This document shows positions 26,938 through 36,673 of a DNA stretch of 64,000 nucleotides, one piece after another (position 1 is the first letter of the stretch; each line of letters opens with the position of its first letter). A program made the translations under genes and the position numbers. The stretch covers positions 558,001-622,000 of the forward strand of contig CAVYEI010000002.1 of assembly GCA_963767475.1 (NCBI GenBank). Direction: 5' to 3'. The notes under the pieces were generated by a model. It saw only the letters and a list, made by a program, of their open reading frames with translations, had not been told where the DNA came from and ran no database searches. This DNA comes from WHSW01 sp963767475. GTDB taxonomy: Bacteria > Actinomycetota > Thermoleophilia > Solirubrobacterales > 70-9.

Positions 26938-28007
26938 CTAAATGTCTTTGAGTTTGTCGGACCGTTGCGACAGCCAAATCGTCGGCTTGCTGACGTTCGC
27001 CGCGTCTCGGGCGGCCCGTATCCCGGCAACGCTCGCCCGGACTGCTGACGGCACTGCTCTCATGGCCGCCGGCACGAGACTCATTCCGCTCTCGACCCCG
27101 AATGCCAGACCACCGAACGTGCCGATTCCGTAACCAGGCCCACATGGGGCGTTGAACGCACCGAGCGACAGGCCATGGAAAAACCCGAGCGCCTCGTTCT
27201 GGAAGAACTCCCAAGACTCCCCGCTTCGCAAAACATCCGGAATCTCAGCGATGGTTCGATCGATCGTTCCAGTGATGTCATCGATCGGCCCAAGATCAAC
27301 GCCAAGGAAGCTCAACCCACTCGGATCAACCAGGTTGACCGGGTCGTTGATCACATAGCCGTAGAGGTTGGCCTGGCCGCCGGCGAACGAGATCAGGTTG
27401 GTCGCCGTCCAGCGGCCGGTGGCAGCGTCGTAGTCGCGAGCGCCGAAGCGCACTAACCCGGTGTCTGGGTCATGGAGGCCGCCGGCAAAGCCGAAGGGCT
27501 GAAAGCCGGGATTGGAGTCTGAGAGCATCTCGCCGAAGGGGCCGTACTCGAGCTCCTGGGCGATCACTCCGGTCGCTGCATTGACAACCAGCCTCGGGCT
27601 GCCGAGCTGGTCTTTGACGATCCGGTAGGTGGTTCCGGCCTTGACCATGTAGTCGGGGACCGTGGCCGAGGTGGCATAGACGAAGCGGCTGACGACGGCG
27701 CCCTGGTCATCTGTTTCGGCCAGTGGTCCTGAGGCTCCCGGCCCGTAGAGCCAGCCCTGCTCGAGAACGCCGCCCACTTTTCAACCGGGCGGCCGAAGCC
27801 ATCGGTCAGGTAGGCGATGTCGGTGCTGGTGCTTGGCAGATCGACCGAGTCGAGGTTGCCGAGGGCGTCGTAGCTGTAGGCGGTGGTGGCGCTTGTGCCG
27901 CTGTCGGTCTTTTCTTCGAGCTGGCCGTTGAGGTTGTAATCGTAGCTCCAGGCGCCGCGGGTCAGAAGGCGATCCTGGTTGTCGTAGGTCGAGGTGGTCG
28001 CTACGGC
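26938..28007 (-). pseudogene. Rhs 3' module C (partial YD repeats, core, tail)
   Basis: The copy begins at about 28007 in TTSTYDNQDRLLTRGAWSYD, directly fused to the end of HEAT-repeat gene 3. A frame break near 27780 separates it from VGGVLEQGWLYGPGASGPLA, after which the frame is open through the core (GRWTATNLISFAGGQANLYG, NLVDPSG) to a stop at 26938. The tail LSFLGVDLGPIDDITGTIDR, ESWEFFQNEALGFFHGLSLG, APCGPGYGIG shares its first half with the tail of the large Rhs gene, then differs (SKPTIWLSQRSDKLKDI). ATNL for ATDP is a small departure from the core. Confidence 0.75.
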
Positions 28008-28014
28008 GTCGCAC

Positions 28015-28624
28015 GCCGGGCCGCGGCGGCTTGCCGCTTAATATGCTGCGGTTGATCCAGCGGCCTTGGCCTGCTGCCCGTTCTAGTTGCTCGGCGGCGG
28101 CGTTTCCCCCGATTTCCACCAACGCTCGGCAGCGGCCTGTCGAACGACCTTAGTCTCGTCCTCCAACGTCCTCAAGCGGCCCTATGGCGCGCTCATCATG
28201 GAGCGTCCCCAGCGAACTAGAGGCTTTCGCCCGCACGCCCCAGTGCGAATCTGCGAGTGCCTCGATCAGGCTCGGAATCACGCGCACCTCGCCCACACTG
28301 CCGAGACTCTCGGCGGCCTGGGCTCGAACACGTGAATCATCGTCTCTTGAGCGCTCCTGCGATACCTCCGCCGATCGCGGATCGCCCCTTACACCGAGCT
28401 GAGGGCGGCGGAGAAACGAATCCGCGGCTCGGCATCCTGGAGTAACTCAGAAAGCACCGACGTTGCGCGCGCGTCGCCCCAGTTCTCCGCTTGGGTGAGA
28501 ATCGCGTCTCGCAACGAGACGTTCTCGCGAACGGTTGGATCCTCCAGTGCTCGCCGTAGGCCCTCCAGATCGCCCCGGAGCCCAGCTCGCAAATTCTGTG
28601 ACGAACGTCTACCTTGGAAGTCAT
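28015..28624 (-). pseudogene. HEAT-repeat protein 3, frame-broken
   Basis: An ATG at 28624 with a GGGGGAAG ribosome site starts MTSKVDVRHRI; a shift then gives LRAGLRGDLEGLRRALEDPT, VRENVSLRDAILTQAENWGD and LLQDAEPRIRFSAALSSV to a stop. Further shifts continue SRVRAQAAESLGSVGEVRVI, VRAKASSSLGTLHDERAIGP and ALVEIGGNAAAEQLERAAGQ, ending GRWINRSILSGKPP where Rhs module C text begins. The repeats are like HEAT proteins 1 and 2. At least three frame breaks make it a probable pseudogene. Confidence 0.65.
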
Positions 28625-28722
28625 CGAATCTTCCCCCTTGATCGTGCGACGGTCGTGTGGGAGTGAGCGTTGTTGCGGGCGAACCCGGTGCCCTCCGCGG
28701 TGGTTAGGTCCGATGACCACAG

Positions 28723-29268
28723 TTAGCCGGTCATGCGGAGCGTTAGTCCGTGTTCCCCGCCCCGTGCGGTAAGCCGTTCAAGTAGCTGTGGCCTGGCATC
28801 GGAGAACGTGGAAGCCCACTCGACATCGACACAGTCGCGATCAACCGACCGAAGAACCGGTCCCTCGTCAACACCATGGTGAGATGACGGCTCGCCCTCC
28901 GGAGACTGGAGACGGCAGACCACCGATGATGTAATCCAATGTGGATCCCAAGCGACCGCGAGTGTTTCGGCCAAGACGGCCGTGTCAACCGGAAGGGAGA
29001 CAGCTGCGCACAACTCGCCCGAGCTGCTCGTGCCGAACACACGACGTTTACGCGGAGGTGCGCTGACGTCGAAACCACGACCGCGAAGTTGCCGTTCCAG
29101 ATGCTCGTCGTCAACGAACTCTATGGTGACATGAACTCGCGGTCGGTCGGTAATTTCGGCAAGAGCACCGATTGCCTCAATCAATAGCTCGCGCATCACG
29201 CCAGGATCGGCGTTTCCCTCCCAGCAGTAACCGAGCTTATCGGGAGTCACCGCCGGGGGAACCGCCAT
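28723..29268 (-). CDS. hypothetical protein, candidate immunity protein of the large Rhs gene
   Basis: The 181-residue protein begins MAVPPAVTPDKLGYCWEGNA and overlaps the stop of the large Rhs gene by 22 bases, as often found for toxin and immunity genes. It has no signal peptide or membrane segment, is rich in Val, Asp and Glu, and contains HVTIEFVDDEHLERQL and WDPHWITSSVVCRLQ. I do not recognise the family. Confidence 0.65.
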   Translation of the reverse strand: MAVPPAVTPDKLGYCWEGNADPGVMRELLIEAIGALAEITDRPRVHVTIEFVDDEHLERQLRGRGFDVSAPPRKRRVFGTSSSGELCAAVSLPVDTAVLAETLAVAWDPHWITSSVVCRLQSPEGEPSSHHGVDEGPVLRSVDRDCVDVEWASTFSDARPQLLERLTARGGEHGLTLRMTG

Positions 29269-30104
29269 GGGTCGTGGCCAGGTCGCTCAAGTTGCAGGTG
29301 GTGACCAGATCCATGGTGCGGGCGATCGATCTTGATGTTGAACTTCCATTGGCCAGTCCCGCTTCGCACTCCTACGCCGCCCAGCACATTCTCGTTCTTG
29401 AAGATCGTAACGCGATTGAAGAACGTCCGTGTACCGCTCGGTACGGCAGCCCAGATTCTTGAAGCCAGCGCAGGCGCAGCGCGAACCAGAACTGCTGCGA
29501 CCGCTAGCGCTTGTCCAGTGCCATACCCAGCGCCTGGACATGGCGCGTCGATAAATCCAAACGACAGTACGTTGACGGCCCCTAGGGCCTCGTTCTGCAG
29601 ATACTCCCAAGACTGGCCGCTGCTGATCACGTCGTCGAACTCGCCGACCGTCCCAACGACTGTGTCCAGGGCATCCCCAACGAACCCGAACAACAACCCA
29701 CTCGGATCAACCAGGTTGACCGGGTCGTTGATCACATAGCCGTAAAGGTTGGCCTGGCCGCCGGCGAAGCTGATCGGGTCGGTTGCGGTCCAGCGGCCGG
29801 TGGCGGCGTCGTAGTCGCGGGCGCCGAAGCGGACAAGCCCGGTCTGGTGGTCATAGAGCCCGCCAGCGAAACCGAAGGGCTGAAAGCCGGGGTTGGAGTC
29901 GGAAAGCACCTCGCCGAAGGGGCCGTATTCGATCTCCTGGGCCACAGTGCCAGTGGCGGCGTTGACAACCAGGCGCGGACTGCCGAGCTGGTCTTTGACG
30001 ATCCGGTAGGTGGTTCCGGATTTGACCATGTAGTCGGGGACCGTGGCCGAGGTGGCATAGACGAAGCGGCTGACGACGGCGCCCTGGTCATCTGTTTCGG
30101 CCAC
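29247..30104 (-). CDS. large Rhs gene, piece 7: core and C-terminal toxin-like tail
   Basis: The 285-codon frame has the Rhs core (MVKSGTTYRIVKDQLGSPRL, GRWTATDPISFAGGQANLYG, NDPVNLVDPSG) followed by a variable tail of about 145 residues. The first half of the tail, QSWEYLQNEALGAVNVLSFG and APCPGAGYG, is shared with module C. The last part, RTFFNRVTIFKNENVLGGVG, TGQWKFNIKIDRPHH and GHHLQLERPGHDPW, is rich in His and aromatic residues as in nuclease-type polymorphic toxins, but I cannot name the family. Confidence 0.75.
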   Translation of the reverse strand: MAETDDQGAVVSRFVYATSATVPDYMVKSGTTYRIVKDQLGSPRLVVNAATGTVAQEIEYGPFGEVLSDSNPGFQPFGFAGGLYDHQTGLVRFGARDYDAATGRWTATDPISFAGGQANLYGYVINDPVNLVDPSGLLFGFVGDALDTVVGTVGEFDDVISSGQSWEYLQNEALGAVNVLSFGFIDAPCPGAGYGTGQALAVAAVLVRAAPALASRIWAAVPSGTRTFFNRVTIFKNENVLGGVGVRSGTGQWKFNIKIDRPHHGSGHHLQLERPGHDPWRFPRR

Positions 30105-32250
30105 CGGCCTGAGGCTCCCGGCCCGTAGAGCCAGCCCTGCTCGAGATTGCCGCCGACCTTCTTTCCGACCCGACGGCCGAAGCCGTCGGTCAGGTAGGCA
30201 ATGTCGTTGCTGGTGTTCGGCAGATTGACCGAGTCGAGGTTGCCGAGGGCGTCGTAGGCATAGGCGGTGGTGGCGCTTGTGCCGCTGTCGGTCTTGGCTT
30301 CGAGCTGGCCGTTGAGGTTGTAGTCGTAGTCCCAGACGCCACGAGTCAGGAGGCGATCCTGGTTGTCGTAGGTCGAGGTGGTGGTCGAACCGCCCTGGGT
30401 CAGGCTGGTGCGGTTTGAGTTGGAGTCATAGACGTAGTTGGCGTAGGCGAAGCCATTGAGGTCGACATCGTCGAGGCGCCCGGCGGTGTCGTAGTGGTAG
30501 TTCCAGGTCGTGGTCGTTGACCCATCGCTCTCGGTCTTCTGGGTGATGCGACCGGCGTCGTCGCGCACATAGCTGATCGACAGCAGAGCATTGGAGCTCT
30601 CGGTGTAGCTGTCCTCTTCGACCTCGCCAAAGTCGTTGTAGGTAACCGCGCTATCGATGGTGCTTAGCTCGGTCGAGGTCAGTTGCCCGTTCTCAATCGA
30701 GCGCCCGAGGCCAAGTGCTCCGGCACTGGTCAACAGCGAGTCATCGTCGTAGCCGTAGGTGATGGGGTTCGCCCCGTTGACCTCGAGCTCAGCGATGCGC
30801 AGGTCGTTGTCGTAGCTGGCGGAGGCCTCGCCTGCCACAGGGCCAGTCATCTCGCTCGAGGTGGCAAGCTCGCCGTCCCAGCCGAACTCGAGCCCGACGC
30901 TGCCGGGCGAGCTGATCGTGTCGAGCTGGCCGGTCTGGTTGTCGTAGGTGAGATCGGTCTCCGGCCCGCCGGGCTCGTGGTTGTCTCAAGACGCCCGGCG
31001 GCGTCGTAGTCGAAGCCGAGAGTCGTGCGTCTGGGAGGTTGACCGCTGTCAGCTGGTGGTCATCGTCGTAGTCGTAAGTCGTGGGATCGGCACCGTTGCC
31101 GACACTTGGGGGCGTGGCCGAGCCAAGGTTGTCGACTTCGTCGTGGCCGAAGTCGTGATCCGGGCGACCGGGTGGAGTGACCGAGATCAGGTTGCCGTTG
31201 GCGTCGTAGTCATAGGCAATGACGCGACTATCGGGCAATGTCTGTTCGATGACCCGGCCAGCGTCGTCGTAGTCAAAGGACTCGACGCGACCCAGGGAGT
31301 CAGTGCTGGTGTCGAAGTTGCCGTCGACGTCGTAGGTCAATGCCCAGTCGCGGCTGCCCTGGTCGATCGTGATCAGTCGCCCGCGGCCGTCATAGCCGTA
31401 GTCGACAGGTTCGATGCCGTCAGTCGCCGCCGAAACCGGCTGGCCGTCTGCGTTGATTGCGACCCCAGACTCGCGGCCTTCCGCGCTGGTGTTGAGGAAG
31501 AAGTCGCCGTCGGTGTCAAAGACCGTGGTCGCCTCGTTCCCGTTGACGGAAACGGTCTCGGTCAGCGTTTCAATGGAGAGCGGGTCCTCGGGATCAGTTA
31601 GCTCGGCCTCGCGCGTCCGCTCGATGACCAGCTCTCGGTCCTCTGGTGTTTGGACAGTGGTGCTGGCTGGATATGAGGCATCGGCCCCAAGGCGCGGATC
31701 CGGGGCCAAGCTCTGGGTGATCTCGGTGCCGCTAGGCATGGTCTGCGTCGTTTGACCACCGTCTTCGGTCGTGATCTGGGTCGTGGCCATGCCTGCAGCA
31801 TCAGTTGAGCGCCGGCGCGTCTCGCCGTTGGCCAGTCGCCGGACCTCGACCTTGTGCTCGCGCCCGAGCTTGCTGGCCACGGTGACCTCGTAACCGTCGC
31901 TGGCTTGCTCGCGGGTCAGATCGGAATACCCGCCGCCGGCGTCGCTGTCTCGCTCGAGGCGTCCTGCGGCGTCGTAGGTGAAGGTCGAGCTGTGATTGCG
32001 CGGATTGGTGAACGAGCTCAAAAGCCCGTCGTCGTAGTCCATCTCCCAGGTCTCGGCTTCGGGATTGGACAGCGACCAAGCTGGTCCTGGCCGTTGATGT
32101 CGAGTGCCGTTTCTTGACCATCTTCGGAGACGATCGCCGTTGCTACGCCTGATTGGTCGCGCTCGACCGTAGTCACGTTTGCGTGTCCGTCCTCGACTTC
32201 GGTCAGGCGTCCGGCCTGGTCGTAGCTGAACTCATATCGGGACTCGCCGG
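29732..32250 (-). pseudogene. large Rhs gene, piece 6: YD repeats
   Basis: Two long open frames (32042 to 30789 and 30850 to about 30104) are filled with YD repeats such as DYDDAGRVIEQTLPDSRVIA, YDYDANGNLISVTPPGRP and YHYDTAGRLDDVDLNGFAYA. These form the shell that encloses the toxin in Rhs proteins. They are broken near 32080 and 30985. Near 30104 one G is lost relative to the copy at 24545, which moves the end of this frame off the core. Confidence 0.75.
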
Positions 32251-33630
32251 TGATCGAGTCGACGGTCCGTAGATGCCGCCCGAGGAATCGAACTCATACA
32301 GCTCGCTGCCATCCGCCGAGGCGATCTCGAACGGCTCTCCGGAGACGCGCGGCAGATCATGCTCGCCACGCAGGAGCCGGTCGCCCGAGAACAGGTAGAG
32401 ACTGCCGTCTGGGGCCGGCAAAGCGGTACTGAGGTAACCGCTGTCGAAGTCGACCTGCGTTGGCGGCAGGACATCGTCGGCAGAGTCAAACGGCTTGTCG
32501 CCACCGCCGGCGACGAGTTCGATGATCCCGTCCGGCCTGATCCTGCGAACGCGCGACCGGCAGGTCACATAGAGCGAGCCATCCCGGAAGTAGAGGTCTC
32601 CGTTACCGGCCAGGCACATCTCGGCCTCCTGCGCCGGGAGCCCGTCGCCTCCTGTGCCCTCGCCAAAGCCGTCGCCAGCAAAGTTCGAGGCTCGTCCCTC
32701 TGGCGTCACCTTGTAGATGTGCGGGTCGTTCTCAAGCGCCCCGACGGTGGATACGAACAGGTTTCCGTGATCGTCGACGGTGAGACCACGGTAGCCGGCC
32801 AACCACAAGTCTGAGGCGTCGATCGATCCCTCCCCGGACGGAGAATCGAATCCATCACCACCGACTGCCGTCGACACACGCCCATCCGGCGACAGACGCC
32901 GAATCCTGAAGTTGCCCGTGTCAGCGATATAGAGGCTCCCATCCGCTCCGAGCGCGAGCTCCTGCGGATTGCGCAGGCCGGCCTGGAGGGCCGGTCCATC
33001 GTCGACATCGAGGTTGCCGTCTCCGACGACGGTCGAGATCGTCCCGTCGTCGGGATCGATCGCTCGGACACGACCATTGAGCATGTCCGAGAAATAGACC
33101 GTGCCATCGCGGGCGACCACGACATCATTCGGTCCGTCGAGCTTTGCCTCCGTGGCCGGCCCCCCATCGCCGGCGAAGTGTCCCCCAGGGGTACCCGAGT
33201 AAGCCGCACCCGAACCCGCTGCCGAGGTGACCGTGCCGTCGGGCGCAATCTTGCGGACACGGTCGTGTTGGAAGTCGGCGAAGTAGAGTGAGCCGTCCGG
33301 CCCGATGTCCATCCCGCCGCCGGCGTTGACGGCGAAGTCGGCGTCGAGGGCCGGTCCGCCGTCTCCGAAGTTCGGGTCGCTCGGGTTCGCGGGGTGATGG
33401 CCGCCAACGCGGCTTAGCATCGCCGGCGCGGCCTGCCGATGCGAGCCATCGCCGAAGTGAATGGTCTCAGTCGCCGGGTCGTAGGTGTGATGCTGGGTCA
33501 TTGTCCAGCCACCCAGCCCCAGGCCGGTCGGATCCCAATGTCCGAGGGGGCGTCGGTAGCTTATCCGATACCTCGACCTCCCCCATCCGCGTCGAGGCGC
33601 TGAGACCGCCTCCTCCGCCAGGCACGCCAA
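32203..33630 (-). CDS. large Rhs gene, piece 5: NHL-repeat beta-propeller
   Basis: This long open frame (475 codons) holds about six NHL repeats, for example DGTVYFSDMLNGRVRAIDPD, DGSLYIADTGNFRIRRLSPD, HGNLFVSTVGALENDPHIYK, with glycine-rich turns such as FAGDGGPA between them. Such propellers precede YD repeats in teneurins and related bacterial proteins. It begins GHWDPTGLGLGGWTMTQHHT and ends where the YD repeats start. Confidence 0.75.
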   Translation of the reverse strand: MACLAEEAVSAPRRGWGRSRYRISYRRPLGHWDPTGLGLGGWTMTQHHTYDPATETIHFGDGSHRQAAPAMLSRVGGHHPANPSDPNFGDGGPALDADFAVNAGGGMDIGPDGSLYFADFQHDRVRKIAPDGTVTSAAGSGAAYSGTPGGHFAGDGGPATEAKLDGPNDVVVARDGTVYFSDMLNGRVRAIDPDDGTISTVVGDGNLDVDDGPALQAGLRNPQELALGADGSLYIADTGNFRIRRLSPDGRVSTAVGGDGFDSPSGEGSIDASDLWLAGYRGLTVDDHGNLFVSTVGALENDPHIYKVTPEGRASNFAGDGFGEGTGGDGLPAQEAEMCLAGNGDLYFRDGSLYVTCRSRVRRIRPDGIIELVAGGGDKPFDSADDVLPPTQVDFDSGYLSTALPAPDGSLYLFSGDRLLRGEHDLPRVSGEPFEIASADGSELYEFDSSGGIYGPSTRSPASPDMSSATTRPDA

Positions 33631-34390
33631 AGCTGCGATTCACGCCCGGTGCCGCGCCCTGGTAACCGGCGGCGGCATAAACGTAGGTCAGCGTTATCGT
33701 CGCTTGCTGGCCACCCGACACTTCACGGCCGAAGGCGTCTTCGCCGTCCCATGTCATCTGCCAGGAATCGTTGCCCTCAAGCTCTGAGTCCTCAACGACG
33801 TGGCTATAGCGGCGACCTGCAACGGCTACGGTGGCCTCGATCCGCTTCAGGCTCTCGGGAATGTCATCGTCAATGAGCGGCACATCCAGAACGGCCAGCC
33901 GCCCGGGGCTTCGATCGCTTCGGTAGTTAAGCGCCGAGCCAGTCCCAACCAGCGGCAGCGTCTCGCCCAGGCTCTGGCTCTCGCAGTAGATGATCGAACC
34001 CGGGTCCTGGCACTCGGCGTCGGGGTCGGCGGCTGCTAGGTCCCCGGCTGGACGCCGGGCATCGCCCGGGGGCTCCATCGGGAAGTTGTAGTCAACTGGC
34101 GTGAAGTGTTCGTGGGTTGTCCGCCATAGCTCATCGCCTGGCGCGTAGAGCTGGGCGACCTTGGCCAGCTCAGCCGCGGTGACGCCGAGCTCGTCGAGCT
34201 GCCTTGGGACGCGGCCTCGGCCGATCCATCGACATCGAGAACCGCATGCCCGCCAGACTCGGAGAGAACCTCGACGACGCGACCGTCAATCTCAGGCACC
34301 CAGACGCCGCGCTCGCGGTCGAAGGAGCCAACCGGCACATCCTCGCCGACCGGCAACTCAATGAAATTGTAGAGATAGCCGACCACCGGT
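33467..34390 (-). pseudogene. large Rhs gene, piece 4: linker before the NHL repeats
   Basis: Two frames cover this part. One (34386 down to about 34060) reads MVGYLYNFIELPVGEDVPVG, RERGVWVPEIDGRVVEVLSE; the other (34078 to 33467) reads CQDPGSIIYCESQSLGETLP, LDVPLIDDDIPESLKRIEAT and WQMTWDGEDAFGREVSGGQQ. The last phrase is of the kind found before the NHL/YD part in Rhs and SpvB-like proteins. Function is structural or unknown. Confidence 0.5.
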
Positions 34391-35760
34391 TCTGAGAAGG
34401 TGACCGTCTCGGCGTCGGAGCGATCGCTTCGTCGAAGGAATACTCGGCCGCGTAGGTGTATCGACTAGACCGCGGTAGATCGCCGGGCATGGTCTCCGGT
34501 CCATCGCCACCAGTGGTGAACTCAGTCACGCGCAAGGTGCCTTCCTCGACGGCCTGGGTCGCACCCGACCCACTCTCCATCTCGGCTTCTGTTCCCGGCG
34601 GAAAGATCAATGTCTGCGAACGAGGCCCGTCACCGTCAGAGACAACGCTGCCCTCGAAGGCCTGGGCGTTGGTGGCGCCACCGTCGAGGCGGATCTCGTC
34701 CTCAACGTTGTCGAGCTCGGCGAGAACGACATCCTCGTACCAGTCGTATTCTTGGACCGGGGGCTCCTCGAGCTGCTCCGACGGCGCATAACCGTTGAGT
34801 TGGTAGCGCAGGAGGATCTCGGTGCCGCCATTGACCGTGAAGAAGAAGCGGCCATCCTCGCGCGTCAATGTCTGTCCGTATTCGGGAAAGTCTGGCGCGC
34901 TGACCACGGCAGCGCTCAACGAATACCCGGCCTCATCGACAACTCGGCCGCGCAGGACAGCGACACGCTCGGATTCAATCGTTCCCGTATCAACATTTGG
35001 CTGGACCGGGTCGGATCCGGTGTAGAGAAACTCGGTCGCTTCAAAGGCCGTTGTCGGCACCACCTCGTCAAGCTCGGTGGCGGAGATCTCAGCCAGCGGC
35101 GGCGCGTTGACGGTGATCCCGATCTGCTCCTCATGAATTGCGCTTTCGGAGTCCTCGGTGCTGACCCGAATCGAATAGCTGGAATCGGTTTCGTAGTCGA
35201 ATTCCTCGGTTGTCTCAACCGTGGACCCGTCAAGGGCAAAGGCCGAGTTGTCGACATCTCCGGTGCCCGCGCCCAAGTCGTAGGTCAAGCTCTCGTCGGC
35301 GTCTTTGTCTCGTGTCAAGCTCGCCGACTACGGTGCCGGAGGGTTCTCCCTCGTCCACGCTCGAGGCGGAAAGGGTGATGTCGGTTGGGGCGTCGTTGAC
35401 GTCGACCACCGTGATGGAGAACTGCTCCTCATAGCTAATCCCGTGCTCGTCTTCCACCTTGACTCTGATCGATCTACTCGCATCGGCCTCGAAGTCGAGT
35501 GACTCCTTTGCCAAGAGCGAATCGTCATCGATCTCAAAGAGGTCATTGTCGGCGTCACCGGTTCCCGAGACTAGGCTGTAGGTGAACGAGGAGCCGGCCA
35601 GCGGAGACTGGTCGACAACTCGCCGACCTCGGTCTCGGCAGGCTCATTCTCGAGGATGGAGGTCTCGGAGAGCGCGATGTCGGTTGGCGCTCCGGTGTCG
35701 ATCGGTGTGGTGCGATCGCTCTGAATCGCGGTGAGCCAAGCACGCTGTCATAGATCCTGA
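34170..35760 (-). pseudogene. large Rhs gene, piece 3: cadherin-like repeats and beta domain
   Basis: Repeated phrases DFEADASRSIRVKVEDEHGI, VVDVNDAPTDITLSASSVDE and FDYETDSSYSIRVSTEDSES are cadherin/calx-beta-like units with the calcium-binding DxNDxxP motif. Then comes VLRGRVVDEAGYSLSAAVVS, DFPEYGQTLTREDGRFFFTV, a carboxypeptidase-regulatory-like beta sandwich. Frame changes occur near 35600, 35330 and 34420. Confidence 0.6.
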
Positions 35761-36673
35761 TCTCGTCGATTCGACCATCGAGATACTCGGCATAGGAACG
35801 GTTGCCGCCGATCTCAAGCTTCTCGTCGCTCGGCTGGAGTTCATGGCTGATGCCGTGGCATCAAGGATGCCGTCGACATAGATCCGCAGATCGGTGCCGT
35901 CTGAAGTCAGCGCCAGGTGAGTCCAGGTGCTGAGCGCCAATGCCGCTTGCGCTTCAACGGACCCCAGCGACTGGGTGTCGTTCGCATATCCGGACGGGAC
36001 GCCGCTGCCGCCCTCGGCGTAGAGCAGATAGCTAAAGCCGCTGGCCGAGTCTTCCTTAGTGACGATCGAGAGCCCCAGGCTCGAGCTGGTCGCAGACCCC
36101 GGCCTCGATCGTGAACCCGTCCTCGAAATCGAGATCAGCGCCGTCACGAATTGAGACTCGATCATTGACCCCGTCAAAGGCCAGCGCAGCGCCGTACTTG
36201 CCCGGCGTCACCCATTGGGCACCGTGAATGGTGGCGTCGTGGCCGCCAACAACATCCGCCGCGATCCGTCCTGAGCCTTCATCCAACGGAAGCGCGGTCA
36301 CGTGCTGTGGGTTGGGGCCGGGAGTGGGCCCTGAGGCCTGGGTAATCGAAGACCGCGTCTCAAGTGGAAGATCGGCTGTCGTCACTTCGCCCCCAGGCCG
36401 ATGCAGCTTGATGTCGACCTGATTGCCGGTGCCGTGCGCCGTGTAGGTGACCTCGACTGGCGCATAGCCATCGTCACCCATGACCACTGACTCCGCCTCG
36501 TAGTCGACCAGCCCATTGGTATCCCATTCACGCAGGGCGATGTCGAGATGACCGCCATCGCTGACGGAGTTGGCCCGGACCCAAACTCTGGCCGTGTAGT
36601 CCGACCCGGCATTGGTGCTCGCCGTCGCCGTCGTCGGCGGTGCGCCACAGTCGTCTTTGTGTGGTATCGGCAA
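35760..36673 (-). pseudogene. large Rhs gene, piece 2: third CBM-like module end and LamG-like domain
   Basis: The frame open from 36673 continues DDCGAPPTTATASTNAGSDY, YTARVWVRANSVSDGGHLDI and then a laminin-G-like domain: GKYGAALAFDGVNDRVSIRD, ADLDFEDGFTIEA. After a shift near 36130 it goes on with SLGLSIVTKEDSASGFSYLL and ALSTWTHLALTSDGTDLRIY, VDGILDATAS, the end of the LamG fold. These modules bind sugars or proteins in known cases. A further break lies near 35800. Confidence 0.6.
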
